Shown: positions 25,063 through 33,927, counted from the first letter of the stretch. The stretch: 64,000 nucleotides of DNA from JBFMHP01 sp964557295 (GCA_964557295.1 CAZKZP010000011.1:14007-78006), one strand, 5' to 3'. The notes: a model not told the origin generated them from the letters alone. Made by a program: numbers and translations.

Positions 25063-25369
25063 CAGCGCCCGCTTGAGTGCGCTCGCGCCGGGGGAGTACG
25101 GTGTCAGCGGTTCGATGGGCTTCGATACCGTCGCGGGCCTGCTAGCGCAGTCGGCGGCGATATTCAATGGTGCCGCATCCGTGGTGATCGATCTGAGCGC
25201 CGTTGAGCGTGCCGACAGCGCCGGGGTCGCCTTGCTGGTCGAGTGGCTGCGGCTCGCTCGCGGCCAGGGTGTCACGCTGAGGTTCCGGCATATCCCCAGT
25301 CAGATGTGGGCCATCGTCGAGGTCAGTGATCTCGCCGCGCGACTGCCGCTGGAGAACTCCGCCCAGTGA
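25043..25369 (+). CDS. mlaB: STAS-domain protein MlaB
   Basis: 108 residues, a single STAS domain. MlaB binds MlaF and stabilises the transporter. The anti-sigma-antagonist-like motif DLSAVERADSAGVALLVEW (about residues 50-68) is clear, including the Ser of DSAG. It overlaps the mlaC 3' end by 20 nt, and its stop is followed by a 60-70 nt spacer before the BolA-type gene. Confidence 0.93.
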   Translation: MPKSPVNSARLSALAPGEYGVSGSMGFDTVAGLLAQSAAIFNGAASVVIDLSAVERADSAGVALLVEWLRLARGQGVTLRFRHIPSQMWAIVEVSDLAARLPLENSAQ

Positions 25370-25441
25370 TCCCTTCCAGACTGGTCTAAGGCGCGGCAAA
25401 ACGGTATCCTGTGGGGCCAATCACCCGGAAAGATGCCAATC

Positions 25442-25696
25442 ATGCAGTGTGAAGAAATCAAGCGACTGGTCGCCGAGGCGATTCCCGGCGGTGACGTCGA
25501 TGTCACGGGAGACGGCTACCATTTCGAAGTCAGGGTGGTGAGCGATCTTTTTGCCGGCAAATCACCGGTGCAAAAACAGAAGATGATTTACGCGCCGCTC
25601 AACGAGTTTATCAAAAGCGGCGCGCTGCATGCCGTCAGCATCAAGGCGTACACGCCGGCGGAATGGCAGTCCGCGAAACGATTGCAGGTGCAGTGA
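25442..25696 (+). CDS. ibaG: BolA-family protein IbaG
   Basis: 84 residues from ATG 25442; an ATG at 25433 is possible, but the GGAAAG site is better spaced for 25442 and the shorter N-terminus aligns with the family. BolA-like proteins pair with monothiol glutaredoxins in Fe-S and iron handling. Visible features: GDGYHFEVRVVSDLF and the C-terminal HAVSIKAYTPAEW. It sits between mlaB and murA, the same place as E. coli ibaG (yrbA). Confidence 0.92.
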   Translation: MQCEEIKRLVAEAIPGGDVDVTGDGYHFEVRVVSDLFAGKSPVQKQKMIYAPLNEFIKSGALHAVSIKAYTPAEWQSAKRLQVQ

Positions 25697-25741
25697 TCCG
25701 CGCCGGGCGGTGTCCTACCAAATTCACGATGGTCTAACTCA

Positions 25742-27001
25742 ATGGATAAATTGATTATTACCGGTGGCGTGCCGATCGATGGCGAGGTGCGCATCTCCGG
25801 GGCGAAAAACTCAGCACTGCCGATCCTGGCCGCCACCTTGCTGGCCGACGAGCCGGTGACCATCGGCAACATCCCGCATCTGCAGGATGTCACCACCACC
25901 ATGGAGCTGCTCGGGCGCATGGGGGTGGATCTGGTGGTGGATGAAAAGCTCAATGTCCAGGTGGACCCGCGCAGCATCAAGTCCTGCGTCGCTCCCTATG
26001 AATTGGTGCGCACCATGCGCGCCTCGATCCTGGTGCTCGGCCCCCTGCTGGCGCGCTACGGCAAGGCCGAGGTGTCGCTGCCGGGCGGTTGCGCCATCGG
26101 CTCGCGCCCGGTGAACATCCACATCCAGGGATTGCGCGCCATGGGCGCGCAGATCTCGGTGGAAAACGGTTATATCAAGGCCGAGGCCAAGCGTCTCAAG
26201 GGCGCCACCTTCGTCATGGATATCGTGACGGTGACCGGCACGGAAAATCTGATGATGGCCGCCGCGCTCGCCGAGGGCACCACCATTCTGGAAAACGCCG
26301 CGCGAGAGCCCGAGGTGGTGGATCTGGCCAACTGCCTGATCCAGATGGGCGCGAAGATCCAGGGCGCGGGCACCGACAAGATCGTCATCGAGGGCGTAGA
26401 GCGCCTGCACGGCACGCATTTCACGGTGCTGCCGGATCGCATCGAGACCGGCACCTATCTGGTGGCCGCGGCGATCTCCGGCGGCCGGGTCAAGGTCAAG
26501 GACACCAATCCGTACATCCTCGACGCCGTGCTGCTCAAGCTGCGCGAGACCGGCGCGGTAATCACCTCGGGCGAGGACTGGATCGAGCTCGACATGCAAG
26601 GGCGCCGCCCGCTTTCCGTGGACATCCACACCGCGCCCTATCCCGCCTTCCCCACCGACATGCAGGCGCAGTTCACCGCACTGAACGCGGTGGCCGACGG
26701 CACGGCGACGATCACCGAGACCGTGTTCGAGAACCGCTTCATGCATGTGCACGAGATGATGCGCATGGGCGCCAACATCCGGCTCGAAGGCAATACCGCT
26801 ATTATCCGCGGCATCCCGCGCCTGACCGGCGCGCCGGTGATGGCCACGGATCTGCGCGCCTCGGCCAGCCTGGTGCTGGCGGGGCTCGCCGCCGAGGGCG
26901 ATACCCACGTGCAGCGCATCTACCACATCGATCGCGGCTATGAGCGCATCGAGGAGAAGCTGCGACAGATCGGCGCGCGCATCCGGCGCGTGGCGGCGTG
27001 A
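25742..27001 (+). CDS. murA: UDP-N-acetylglucosamine 1-carboxyvinyltransferase MurA
   Basis: 419 residues, the exact family size. MurA transfers enolpyruvate from PEP to UDP-GlcNAc, the first committed step of peptidoglycan synthesis. The catalytic loop contains C117 (LPGGCAIGSRP), the residue alkylated by fosfomycin, so the enzyme is of the Cys type. K22 and N23 (SGAKNSALP) are the conserved substrate contacts. No obvious Shine-Dalgarno precedes the ATG. The mla-ibaG-murA order is the standard one; hisG follows after 15 nt. Confidence 0.97.
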   Translation: MDKLIITGGVPIDGEVRISGAKNSALPILAATLLADEPVTIGNIPHLQDVTTTMELLGRMGVDLVVDEKLNVQVDPRSIKSCVAPYELVRTMRASILVLGPLLARYGKAEVSLPGGCAIGSRPVNIHIQGLRAMGAQISVENGYIKAEAKRLKGATFVMDIVTVTGTENLMMAAALAEGTTILENAAREPEVVDLANCLIQMGAKIQGAGTDKIVIEGVERLHGTHFTVLPDRIETGTYLVAAAISGGRVKVKDTNPYILDAVLLKLRETGAVITSGEDWIELDMQGRRPLSVDIHTAPYPAFPTDMQAQFTALNAVADGTATITETVFENRFMHVHEMMRMGANIRLEGNTAIIRGIPRLTGAPVMATDLRASASLVLAGLAAEGDTHVQRIYHIDRGYERIEEKLRQIGARIRRVAA

Positions 27002-27016
27002 TCCGGGAAATACACG

Positions 27017-27671
27017 ATGAGTGAACAGTTGACCATCGCCCTTTCCAAGGGGCGCATCTTCAAGGAAACCCTGCCGCTGCTCGCGTATGCGGGGATCATC
27101 CCGGCCGAGGATCCGGAGACCAGCCGCAAGCTGATCATCGACACCAATCAGCCCGATGTGCGCCTGATCATCGTGCGCGCCACCGATGTGCCGACCTATG
27201 TGCAATACGGCGGGGCCGATCTCGGCGTGGCCGGCAAGGACGTGCTGATGGAGCACGGCGGCGAAGGGTTGTATGAGCCACTGGATCTGAAGATCGCGCG
27301 CTGCAAGCTGATGGTGGCCGGGCCGGTCGGCGTGCCCGAGCCGGCGCGGCGGTTGCGCGTGGCGACCAAGTTCGTCAATGCCACGCGGCGCTATTACGCC
27401 CAGCAGGGCCGCCAGGTCGAGGTGATCAAGCTCTATGGCTCCATGGAGCTCGCGCCGCTGGTCGGCATGGCCGATCGCATCGTCGATGTGGTCGACACCG
27501 GCAGCACGCTGCGCNNNNNNNNNNGCCAACGGCCTGGCGCCGCTGGAGCACATCGCCGATATCAGTTCGCGCCTGGTGGTGAACAAGGCCGCGATGAAGA
27601 TGAAGCACCGGCGCATCAAGCAGCTGATCGATCAGATCGCCGAGGCGGTCGCCCGGCAGGCAAAGTCATAA
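27017..27671 (+). CDS. hisG: ATP phosphoribosyltransferase, short form (10-N gap)
   Basis: First enzyme of histidine synthesis, joining ATP and PRPP. The two pieces (27017-27514 and 27525-27671) add up to about 214 residues without the C-terminal ACT-like regulatory domain, so this is the short HisG form that needs HisZ as partner; no hisZ is in the window. Motifs: LTIALSKGRIF at the N-terminus, VVDTGSTLR before the gap and ANGLAPLEHIADISSRLVVN after it. The flanks join into the conserved TLRANGL with no residue missing. The apparent frame change is due only to the arbitrary N count. Confidence 0.95.
27515..27524. other. Assembly gap (10 N) inside hisG
   Basis: The sequence stops and resumes exactly at codon boundaries of a conserved motif (TLR / ANGL). 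The true gap is probably zero or a small multiple of three, showing that the N run is a placeholder. Confidence 0.93.
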
Positions 27672-27688
27672 TCCTTCGAGAGCGGAGC

Positions 27689-28990
27689 ATGTTGCAGATC
27701 AAACGATTGAACGCGGACGACGTGGATTTCTGGCCGAGGCTCGAGGCCCTGCTCGCCTGGGAATCGGTGTCGGACGACAAGGTCACCACGGCGGTGAAGG
27801 AGATCCTGCGCGCGGTGCGGGATCGGGGCGATGCGGCCGTGGTGGAATACACCAACCGCTTCGACCGCATGTCGGTCCAGGGCATGGCCGAGCTGGAGAT
27901 CCCGCGCGGACGTTTGCAACAGGCCTTGGGCAAGATCCCGGCCGAGCAGCGCGCGGCGCTGGAGCATTCCGCCGCGCGGGTGCGGCAGTATCACGAAAAA
28001 CAGAAGCAGGACTCCTGGTCGTACCGCGAGGCCGACGGCACGCTGCTGGGCCAGAAGATCACCCCGCTGGATCGCGTCGGCCTGTACGTGCCGGGCGGCA
28101 AGGCGGCCTATCCGTCCTCGGTGCTGATGAACGCGATCCCCGCCAAGGTCGCCGGCGTGGCCGAGCTGATCATGGTGGTGCCCACGCCCGATGGTGTGGT
28201 CAATGACCTGGTGCTCGCCGCCGCGGCGATCTCCCAGGTCGACCGCGTGTTCGCCATCGGCGGGGCGCAGGCGGTGGCGGCGCTCGCCTACGGCCCGCAG
28301 AGCGTGCCCAAGGGCGACAAGATCGTCGGGCCGGGCAACATCTACGTGGCCACGGCCAAGGGCATGGTGTTTGGTACCGTCGGCATCGACATGATCGCCG
28401 GCCCGTCCGAGATCCTGGTGGTCTGCGACGGCAAGACCGATCCGGATTGGATCGCGATGGACCTGTTCTCGCAGGCCGAGCACGATGAGGATGCCCAATC
28501 GATCCTGATCAGCCCGGATGGCGCCTTTCTCGACCGGGTGCAGGCGAGCATCGACCGGCTGCTGCCCACGATGGAGCGCCGCCAGATCATCGAGACCTCG
28601 TTGCGTGCGCGCGGCGCGCTGATCCAGGTGCGCGATCTCAAGCAGGCGGCCGAGGTGAGCAACTTCATCGCCCCGGAGCACCTGGAGCTGTCGGTCGAAG
28701 ATCCCGTGAGCCTGGTGGACGAGATCCAGCATGCCGGCGCCATTTTCATGGGGCGGTACACCGCCGAGGCGGTGGGCGATTACTGCGCCGGCCCCAACCA
28801 TGTGCTGCCGACCTCGCGCACCGCGCGCTTCAGCTCGCCGCTTGGCGTGTATGACTTCCAGAAGCGCTCGAGTCTCATCATGTGCTCGGCCGATGGCGCC
28901 TCGGAGCTGGGTAAGGTCGCCTCGGTGCTGGCGCGCGGCGAGAGCCTGACGGCGCACGCCCGTTCCGCCGAGTACCGCATCAAGGGCTGA
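27689..28990 (+). CDS. hisD: Histidinol dehydrogenase
   Basis: 433 residues. Zinc enzyme performing the last two steps of histidine synthesis, from histidinol to histidine with NAD. Conserved segments include DRVGLYVPGGKAAYPSSVLMNAIPA, VDMIAGPSE-like (IDMIAGPSEILVV) and SQAEHDEDAQ with the catalytic Glu/His region, plus GPNHVLPTSRTARF near the C-terminus. ATG 27689 has GAGCGGAGC just upstream and lies 17 nt after hisG. hisC follows after 4 nt. Confidence 0.96.
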   Translation: MLQIKRLNADDVDFWPRLEALLAWESVSDDKVTTAVKEILRAVRDRGDAAVVEYTNRFDRMSVQGMAELEIPRGRLQQALGKIPAEQRAALEHSAARVRQYHEKQKQDSWSYREADGTLLGQKITPLDRVGLYVPGGKAAYPSSVLMNAIPAKVAGVAELIMVVPTPDGVVNDLVLAAAAISQVDRVFAIGGAQAVAALAYGPQSVPKGDKIVGPGNIYVATAKGMVFGTVGIDMIAGPSEILVVCDGKTDPDWIAMDLFSQAEHDEDAQSILISPDGAFLDRVQASIDRLLPTMERRQIIETSLRARGALIQVRDLKQAAEVSNFIAPEHLELSVEDPVSLVDEIQHAGAIFMGRYTAEAVGDYCAGPNHVLPTSRTARFSSPLGVYDFQKRSSLIMCSADGASELGKVASVLARGESLTAHARSAEYRIKG

Positions 28991-28994
28991 AGCC

Positions 28995-30080
28995 ATGAAC
29001 GAGTCGGTGCCCGCGGCCGTTGAACGTCTGATCCGCCCCGAGATCCGCGCGATGTCGGCCTATCATGTGCCGGCTGCGGCCGGCTACATCAAGCTGGATG
29101 CCATGGAAAATCCTTATACTTGGCCGGAAGCATTGCGCCAGTCCTGGCTGGCGGAGCTCGCCCATGTGGATGTCAACCGCTACCCGGACCCCGCCGCCAG
29201 CCAGTTGAGCGTGCGCCTGCGCGCGGCGATGGACATCCCGGCGGACATGGGCCTGGTGCTGGGCAATGGTTCGGACGAGCTGATCCAGATGCTGGTCATG
29301 GCGGTGGCCGCGCCGGGCCGCGCGGTGCTCGCCCCACAGCCGAGCTTCGTCATGTACGACATGATCGCGCGCTGCGTCGGCATGAAATACATCGGCGTGC
29401 CGCTGCGCACGGATTTTTCGCTGGACCTGCCGGCGATGCTGGAGGCGATCGACCTGCATCAACCGGCGCTGGTGTTCCTGGCCTATCCGAACAACCCGAG
29501 CGGCAATCTCTTCGACGAGCGGGAGATCACGCAGATCATCCAGACCAGCCCCGGCTTGGTGATCGTCGACGAGGCCTATCACGCCTTCGCCGGCGGTACC
29601 TTCATGCACCGCCTGGGCGAGTTCGGCAACCTGCTGGTGATGCGCACGCTCTCCAAGCTGGGCCTGGCGGGCTTGCGCCTCGGGGCACTGGCCGGGCCGC
29701 CGGCCTGGATCGCGGAGATCGACAAGGTCCGGCTGCCCTACAATATCAACGTGCTCACCCAGCACAGCGCCGATTTCGCGCTGCGCCACGCGCACGTCTT
29801 CACCGAGCAGACCCAGGCGATCTGCGCGGAGCGCGAAAATCTCTATCGCGCGCTGTGCCAGCTGAAGGGATTGACGGTTTATCCCAGCCGGGCGAACTTC
29901 ATTTTTTTTCGCGCGCCCGCGGGACGCGCGAGCGAGATCTTCACCCGCCTCAAACAGGCCGGGGTGTTGATCAAGAACCTCAGTGGCGCCGGCGGGGCGC
30001 TAGCCGACGGCCTGCGAGTGACGGTCGGCACGCCCGAGGAAAACGCGGCGTTTCTCACCGCGTTGACGGAAGCGCTGTGA
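28995..30080 (+). CDS. hisC: Histidinol-phosphate aminotransferase
   Basis: 361 residues. PLP-dependent aminotransferase converting imidazole-acetol phosphate to histidinol phosphate. The Schiff-base lysine is K221 (RTLSKLGLAGLRLG); VDEAYHAF (191-198) and YPNNPSGN (164-171) are the PLP pocket motifs. It lies 4 nt after hisD. In Pseudomonas, hisGDC are followed by algW (degS) rather than by further his genes; here hisBHAFIE continue the operon. Confidence 0.95.
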   Translation: MNESVPAAVERLIRPEIRAMSAYHVPAAAGYIKLDAMENPYTWPEALRQSWLAELAHVDVNRYPDPAASQLSVRLRAAMDIPADMGLVLGNGSDELIQMLVMAVAAPGRAVLAPQPSFVMYDMIARCVGMKYIGVPLRTDFSLDLPAMLEAIDLHQPALVFLAYPNNPSGNLFDEREITQIIQTSPGLVIVDEAYHAFAGGTFMHRLGEFGNLLVMRTLSKLGLAGLRLGALAGPPAWIAEIDKVRLPYNINVLTQHSADFALRHAHVFTEQTQAICAERENLYRALCQLKGLTVYPSRANFIFFRAPAGRASEIFTRLKQAGVLIKNLSGAGGALADGLRVTVGTPEENAAFLTALTEAL

Positions 30081-30149
30081 AAGCGCTGGCAATACCCATT
30101 AAAATGGCTATCATGACGGTTTTTCACCCAAGGCAAGATGGAGACATCG

Positions 30150-30743
30150 ATGGCTGAGCGCAAGGCCACAGTAAAACGCGATACCCTGGAGACGCAGATC
30201 GAGGTGGCAGTCAATCTCGACGGCACCGGGCAGGTGCAATTCGACACCGGCGTTGCGTTCCTCGAACACATGCTCGATCAGATCGCGCGCCACGGCCTGC
30301 TCGATATCGCGGTCACGGCCAAGGGCGACCATCACATCGATGATCACCACACGGTGGAGGACATCGGCATCACGCTGGGCCAGGCCGTGGCCAAGGCTCT
30401 CGGCGACAAGCGCGGCATCCGCCGCTACGGACACGCCTATGTGCCGCTCGACGAGGCCCTCTCGCGCGTGGTGGTGGATTTCTCCGGCCGCCCGAGCTTG
30501 GAGTATCATGTCGATTTCCAGCGCGCCAGGATCGGCCAGTTCGATGTGGATCTGCTGCGCGAGTTCTTCCAGGGCTTCGTCAATCACGCGCAGGTGAGCC
30601 TGCACATCGACAATCTGCGCGGCCGCAATGCCCACCACATCGCCGAGACGGTGTTCAAGGCCTTCGGGCGCGCGCTGCGCATGGCGCTGGAGCACGATCC
30701 GCGCATGAGTGGCATCATGCCTTCCACCAAGGGCAGCCTGTAA
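30150..30743 (+). CDS. hisB: Imidazoleglycerol-phosphate dehydratase
   Basis: 197 residues from ATG 30150 (GGAG about 7 nt upstream); ATG 30138 is the alternative. This is the single-domain form: it lacks the N-terminal histidinol-phosphatase of enterobacterial HisB, so the phosphatase must be encoded elsewhere. The manganese-binding motifs HHIDDHHTVED and GRNAHHIAE are intact. It has its own 69-nt spacer after hisC, where a secondary promoter could lie, though I see no clear one. Confidence 0.95.
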   Translation: MAERKATVKRDTLETQIEVAVNLDGTGQVQFDTGVAFLEHMLDQIARHGLLDIAVTAKGDHHIDDHHTVEDIGITLGQAVAKALGDKRGIRRYGHAYVPLDEALSRVVVDFSGRPSLEYHVDFQRARIGQFDVDLLREFFQGFVNHAQVSLHIDNLRGRNAHHIAETVFKAFGRALRMALEHDPRMSGIMPSTKGSL

Positions 30744-30779
30744 GCGGCGCGGCGAGTCGGACGGTGTTGGAATCCTGAA

Positions 30780-31421
30780 ATGAAATCTGTGGCAGTCATC
30801 GATTATGGCATGGGCAATCTCCATTCCGTGGCCAAGGCCCTGGAGCGGGTGGCCGAGGGGACGACACGCGTCGTCGTCTCGCACGACCCCGCGACGATCC
30901 TGCGCGCCGACCGCGTGGTGCTGCCCGGTGTCGGCGCCATCCGCGATTGCATGCACGAGATCAAGCGTCTGGGCATGGACGAGGTCGTGCGCGAAGTCGT
31001 CAAGTCCAAGCCGCTGCTGGGCGTGTGCGTCGGCATGCAGGCCTTGCTGGAGTTCAGCGCCGAGAACGGCGGCACCGCATGCCTGGGCGTGTTGCCCGGC
31101 CGGGCGGAGTTTTTCGGTAATGCTTTGCGCAATCGTGCCGACCATCTAAAAGTGCCGCACATGGGCTGGAACCAGGTCCATCAGGCGGGCGATCACCCGA
31201 TGTGGCGCGGCATCGCGCAGGATGCCCGGTTTTATTTCGTGCACAGTTATTTCCTGCCCGGCGTCAGCGCGATCACCGCCGGCAGCACGGAATACGGCGT
31301 GGTGTTCACCTCGGCGGTGACCCGGGACAATGTGTTCGCCACCCAGTTTCATCCGGAGAAAAGCGCGGCGGCCGGCTTGCAGCTGTACGCGAATTTTCTC
31401 GACTGGGATGGCGTCGCGTGA
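30780..31421 (+). CDS. hisH: Imidazole glycerol phosphate synthase, glutaminase subunit
   Basis: 213 residues. HisH is the glutamine amidotransferase that feeds ammonia to HisF. The class I triad is visible as C83 (GVCVGMQALLE), H191 and E193 (TQFHPEKSA). The N-terminal IDYGMGNLHSV is typical. It lies in the conserved hisB-hisH-hisA-hisF order, 36 nt after hisB. Confidence 0.96.
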   Translation: MKSVAVIDYGMGNLHSVAKALERVAEGTTRVVVSHDPATILRADRVVLPGVGAIRDCMHEIKRLGMDEVVREVVKSKPLLGVCVGMQALLEFSAENGGTACLGVLPGRAEFFGNALRNRADHLKVPHMGWNQVHQAGDHPMWRGIAQDARFYFVHSYFLPGVSAITAGSTEYGVVFTSAVTRDNVFATQFHPEKSAAAGLQLYANFLDWDGVA

Positions 31422-31475
31422 ATATTTCGATCGAGATATGTTGAGTCAAAGAATGTTACTGAGGATGCGTGTTCT

Positions 31476-32219
31476 ATGTTGTTGATTCCCGCTATCGACA
31501 TCAAGGATGGTAAGTGTGTTCGTCTGCGCCAAGGGCGGATGGAAGATGACACGGTGTTTTCCAACAAGCCGGTGGAGATGGCGGCGCGCTGGGTCGAGGC
31601 CGGGGCGCGGCGCCTGCACATCGTCGATCTCGACGGCGCCTTCGCCGGCAAGCCGGTCAACGCCGATGTGGTCTACGACATCACCCAGGCCTTTCCCGAG
31701 GTGCCGGTGCAGATCGGCGGTGGCATCCGCGACGAGGACACGATCCAGACCTATCTCGAGGCCGGCGTGGCCTATGTCATCATCGGCACCAAGGCGGTGC
31801 GCGCGCCGCATTTCGTCTCCGACATCTGCTTGCAGTTCCCCGGCCACATCATCATCGGTCTGGACGCGCGCGACGGCAAGGTTGCCATCGACGGTTGGTC
31901 CAAGCTCTCCCATCACGATGTGGTCGACATGGCCAAGCGCTTCGAAGAGGACGGCGTCGAGGCCATCGTCTATACCGACATCAGCCGCGATGGCATGATG
32001 CAGGGCGTGAACGTGCAGGCCACGCTCAAGCTGGCGCGCTCGGTCAAGATCCCGATCATCGCCTCCGGCGGCATCACCAATCTCGATGACATCCGTGCCC
32101 TCTGCGGCGTCTGCCAGGAAGGGATCATGGGCGCGATCACCGGGCGCGCCATCTACGAAGGCACGCTCGACTTCGCCGCCGGCCAGCAGCTGGCCGACGA
32201 ATTGTGCGGCGGCAAATAA
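31476..32219 (+). CDS. hisA: Phosphoribosylformimino-AICAR phosphate isomerase
   Basis: 247 residues, a single TIM barrel. It catalyses the Amadori rearrangement of ProFAR. The catalytic aspartates are D8 (IPAIDIKDGKCVRL) and the one in YTDISRDGMMQG. Phosphate-binding loops GGGIRD and ASGGITN are present. The stop overlaps the hisF ATG as TAATG. Confidence 0.96.
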   Translation: MLLIPAIDIKDGKCVRLRQGRMEDDTVFSNKPVEMAARWVEAGARRLHIVDLDGAFAGKPVNADVVYDITQAFPEVPVQIGGGIRDEDTIQTYLEAGVAYVIIGTKAVRAPHFVSDICLQFPGHIIIGLDARDGKVAIDGWSKLSHHDVVDMAKRFEEDGVEAIVYTDISRDGMMQGVNVQATLKLARSVKIPIIASGGITNLDDIRALCGVCQEGIMGAITGRAIYEGTLDFAAGQQLADELCGGK

Positions 32220-33139
32220 TGGGCCTGGCCAAGCGCATCATTCCCTGTCTGGATGTCGACAACGGCCGCGTGGTCAAAGGCGTGCAGTTCGTCGAGATCC
32301 GCGATGCCGGCGATCCGGTGGAGATCGCCCGGCGCTACGATCAGCAGGGGGCCGATGAGCTGGTGTTCCTGGATATCACCGCCAGCGCCGACAACCGCGC
32401 GACCATGGTGCATGTGGTGGAGCAGGTCGCCGGCCAGGTCTTCATCCCGCTCACCGTGGGCGGGGGCATCCGCAGCAATGAGGACATCCGGCGCATGCTC
32501 AACGCCGGCGCCGACAAGGTCAGCATCAACACCGCGGCCGTGCAGCGCCCGGAGTTCGTCAAAGAGGCCGCCGAGCGCTTCGGCAGCCAGTGCATCGTGG
32601 TGGCCATCGACGCCCGCCAGCGCGAGGCCCGAGCATGGGACGTGTTCACCCACGGCGGGCGGCAACCGACGGGGCGCGACGCCGTCGAGTGGGCCNNNNN
32701 NNNNNATGCACTTGCTGCCGAAGCGCTCGGCGGCCAGTGCATCGTGGTGGCCATCGACGCGAAAAAGGTCTCCAAGCCCGGCGAGCCCGATCGCTGGGAG
32801 ATCTTCACCCACGGCGGGCGCAAACCCACCGGGATCGACGCCGTGGCCTGGGCGCGCAAGATGGTGGAGTACGGCGCCGGCGAGATCCTGCTCACTAGCA
32901 TGGACCGCGACGGCACCAAGGATGGCTTCGATCTCGCGCTGACGCGCGCGATCTGCGACGCCGTCTCCGTGCCGGTGATCGCCTCGGGCGGCGTGGGCAC
33001 GCTCGATCATCTGGTCGACGGCGTGACCCAGGGCGGGGCCGACGCCGTGCTGGCCGCCAGCATCTTCCATTTCGGCACCTATACCGTGCAGCAGGCCAAG
33101 ACCCATATGGCCGGCAAGGGTATCGAGGTGCGCCTATAA
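32219..33139 (+). CDS. hisF: Imidazole glycerol phosphate synthase, cyclase subunit (10-N gap, duplicated flanks)
   Basis: HisF closes the imidazole ring and releases AICAR. The start IIPCLDVDNGRVVKG with the first catalytic Asp and the C-terminal GKGIEVRL are normal. As written the gene spans about 307 codons, some 50 more than the usual 255-258. The excess is a repeated segment. Before the gap at 32696-32705 the protein reads AAERFGSQCIVVAIDA...HGGRQPTGRDAVEWA; after it, AAEALGGQCIVVAIDA...HGGRKPTGIDAVAWA. These are two diverged versions of the same barrel strand, including the second catalytic Asp. A native gene has it once, so the join is an assembly artefact. Confidence 0.93.
   Translation: MGLAKRIIPCLDVDNGRVVKGVQFVEIRDAGDPVEIARRYDQQGADELVFLDITASADNRATMVHVVEQVAGQVFIPLTVGGGIRSNEDIRRMLNAGADKVSINTAAVQRPEFVKEAAERFGSQCIVVAIDARQREARAWDVFTHGGRQPTGRDAVEWAXXXXALAAEALGGQCIVVAIDAKKVSKPGEPDRWEIFTHGGRKPTGIDAVAWARKMVEYGAGEILLTSMDRDGTKDGFDLALTRAICDAVSVPVIASGGVGTLDHLVDGVTQGGADAVLAASIFHFGTYTVQQAKTHMAGKGIEVRL
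32696..32705. other. Assembly gap (10 N) with duplicated flanks in hisF
   Basis: About 130 nt before the gap and about 145 nt after it encode the same HisF segment. Blocks of 26 nt (CAGTGCATCGTGG...) and 17 nt are identical, while the intervening part differs in both sequence and length (the right copy has extra residues KVSKPGEPD). Confidence 0.93.
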
Positions 33140-33190
33140 TTCTGTTCTGGCGCTTGCAACTTGGCGCAACACTACTACAGACTACCGATT

Positions 33191-33586
33191 ATGAATAAAT
33201 CATGGTTGGCTCAAATCAAATGGGATGAGCACGGCTTGGTGCCGGTTATCACGCAGGACGCTGGCACGGGCGAGGTACTGATGTTCGCCTGGATGAATCA
33301 TGAAGCGCTGCGCTTGACGGTGGAGCTGGGGCAGGCGGTGTACTGGTCGCGCTCGCGCGGCAAGCTCTGGCACAAGGGCGAGGCCTCCGGTCATGTGCAG
33401 GTGGTCAAGGATCTGCGCCTCGATTGCGATGATGACGTGCTCTTGATGAAGGTCGAACAGCACGGGGCTATCGCCTGCCACACGGGGCGCCACAGCTGCT
33501 TCTATCAGCAATACCAGGACAACGCCTGGGTCACGGTCGAGCCCGTGCTCAAAGACCCGCAACAGATCTACGGTCAGCCCGAATGA
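33191..33586 (+). CDS. hisI: Phosphoribosyl-AMP cyclohydrolase
   Basis: 131 residues from ATG 33191, the start that gives the standard N-terminus before IKWDEHGLVPVITQD. Zinc enzyme opening the adenine ring of PR-AMP. Metal-binding motifs LDCDDDVLL and CHTGRHSCFY are intact. This is the stand-alone form (no HisE domain). Its stop overlaps the hisE ATG by 4 nt. Confidence 0.96.
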   Translation: MNKSWLAQIKWDEHGLVPVITQDAGTGEVLMFAWMNHEALRLTVELGQAVYWSRSRGKLWHKGEASGHVQVVKDLRLDCDDDVLLMKVEQHGAIACHTGRHSCFYQQYQDNAWVTVEPVLKDPQQIYGQPE

Positions 33587-33909
33587 CGGCCAACGACACT
33601 GTTCTGGCGGCACTGGCCCAGGTGCTGGAGGCGCGCAAACAGGAGAGCGCCGACCAATCCTACGTGGCCAGCCTGTACGCGAAAGGGCTGGATGCGATCC
33701 TGAAGAAGATCGGCGAAGAGGCCACCGAGACGGTGATGGCCGCCAAAGACGGCGATCAGGCCAAGATCGTCTACGAGATCGCCGACCTCTGGTTTCATAC
33801 GCTGGTGCTGCTGGCCCATCAAGGGCTCGGACCCGAGGCGGTGCTGGCGGAACTGCAACGGCGCTTCGGGCTTTCCGGTTTGCAGGAAAAGGCGCAGCGG
33901 CCGAAATAA
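33583..33909 (+). CDS. hisE: Phosphoribosyl-ATP pyrophosphatase
   Basis: 108 residues, an all-helical MazG-like pyrophosphohydrolase acting on PR-ATP, the second step of histidine synthesis. The metal-binding motif KIGEEATETVMAAKD and the following YEIADLWFH are clear. ATG 33583 overlaps the hisI stop. It is the last his gene of the run; hinT begins 18 nt later, as in many gammaproteobacteria. Confidence 0.95.
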   Translation: MTANDTVLAALAQVLEARKQESADQSYVASLYAKGLDAILKKIGEEATETVMAAKDGDQAKIVYEIADLWFHTLVLLAHQGLGPEAVLAELQRRFGLSGLQEKAQRPK

Positions 33910-33927
33910 TACTCAGGGGAGTGTGTA

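Noticed and set aside
25811..27619. Long minus-strand open frame opposite murA and hisG
   Set aside because: Shadow frame; it even reads through the N run, and its translation shows no domain.
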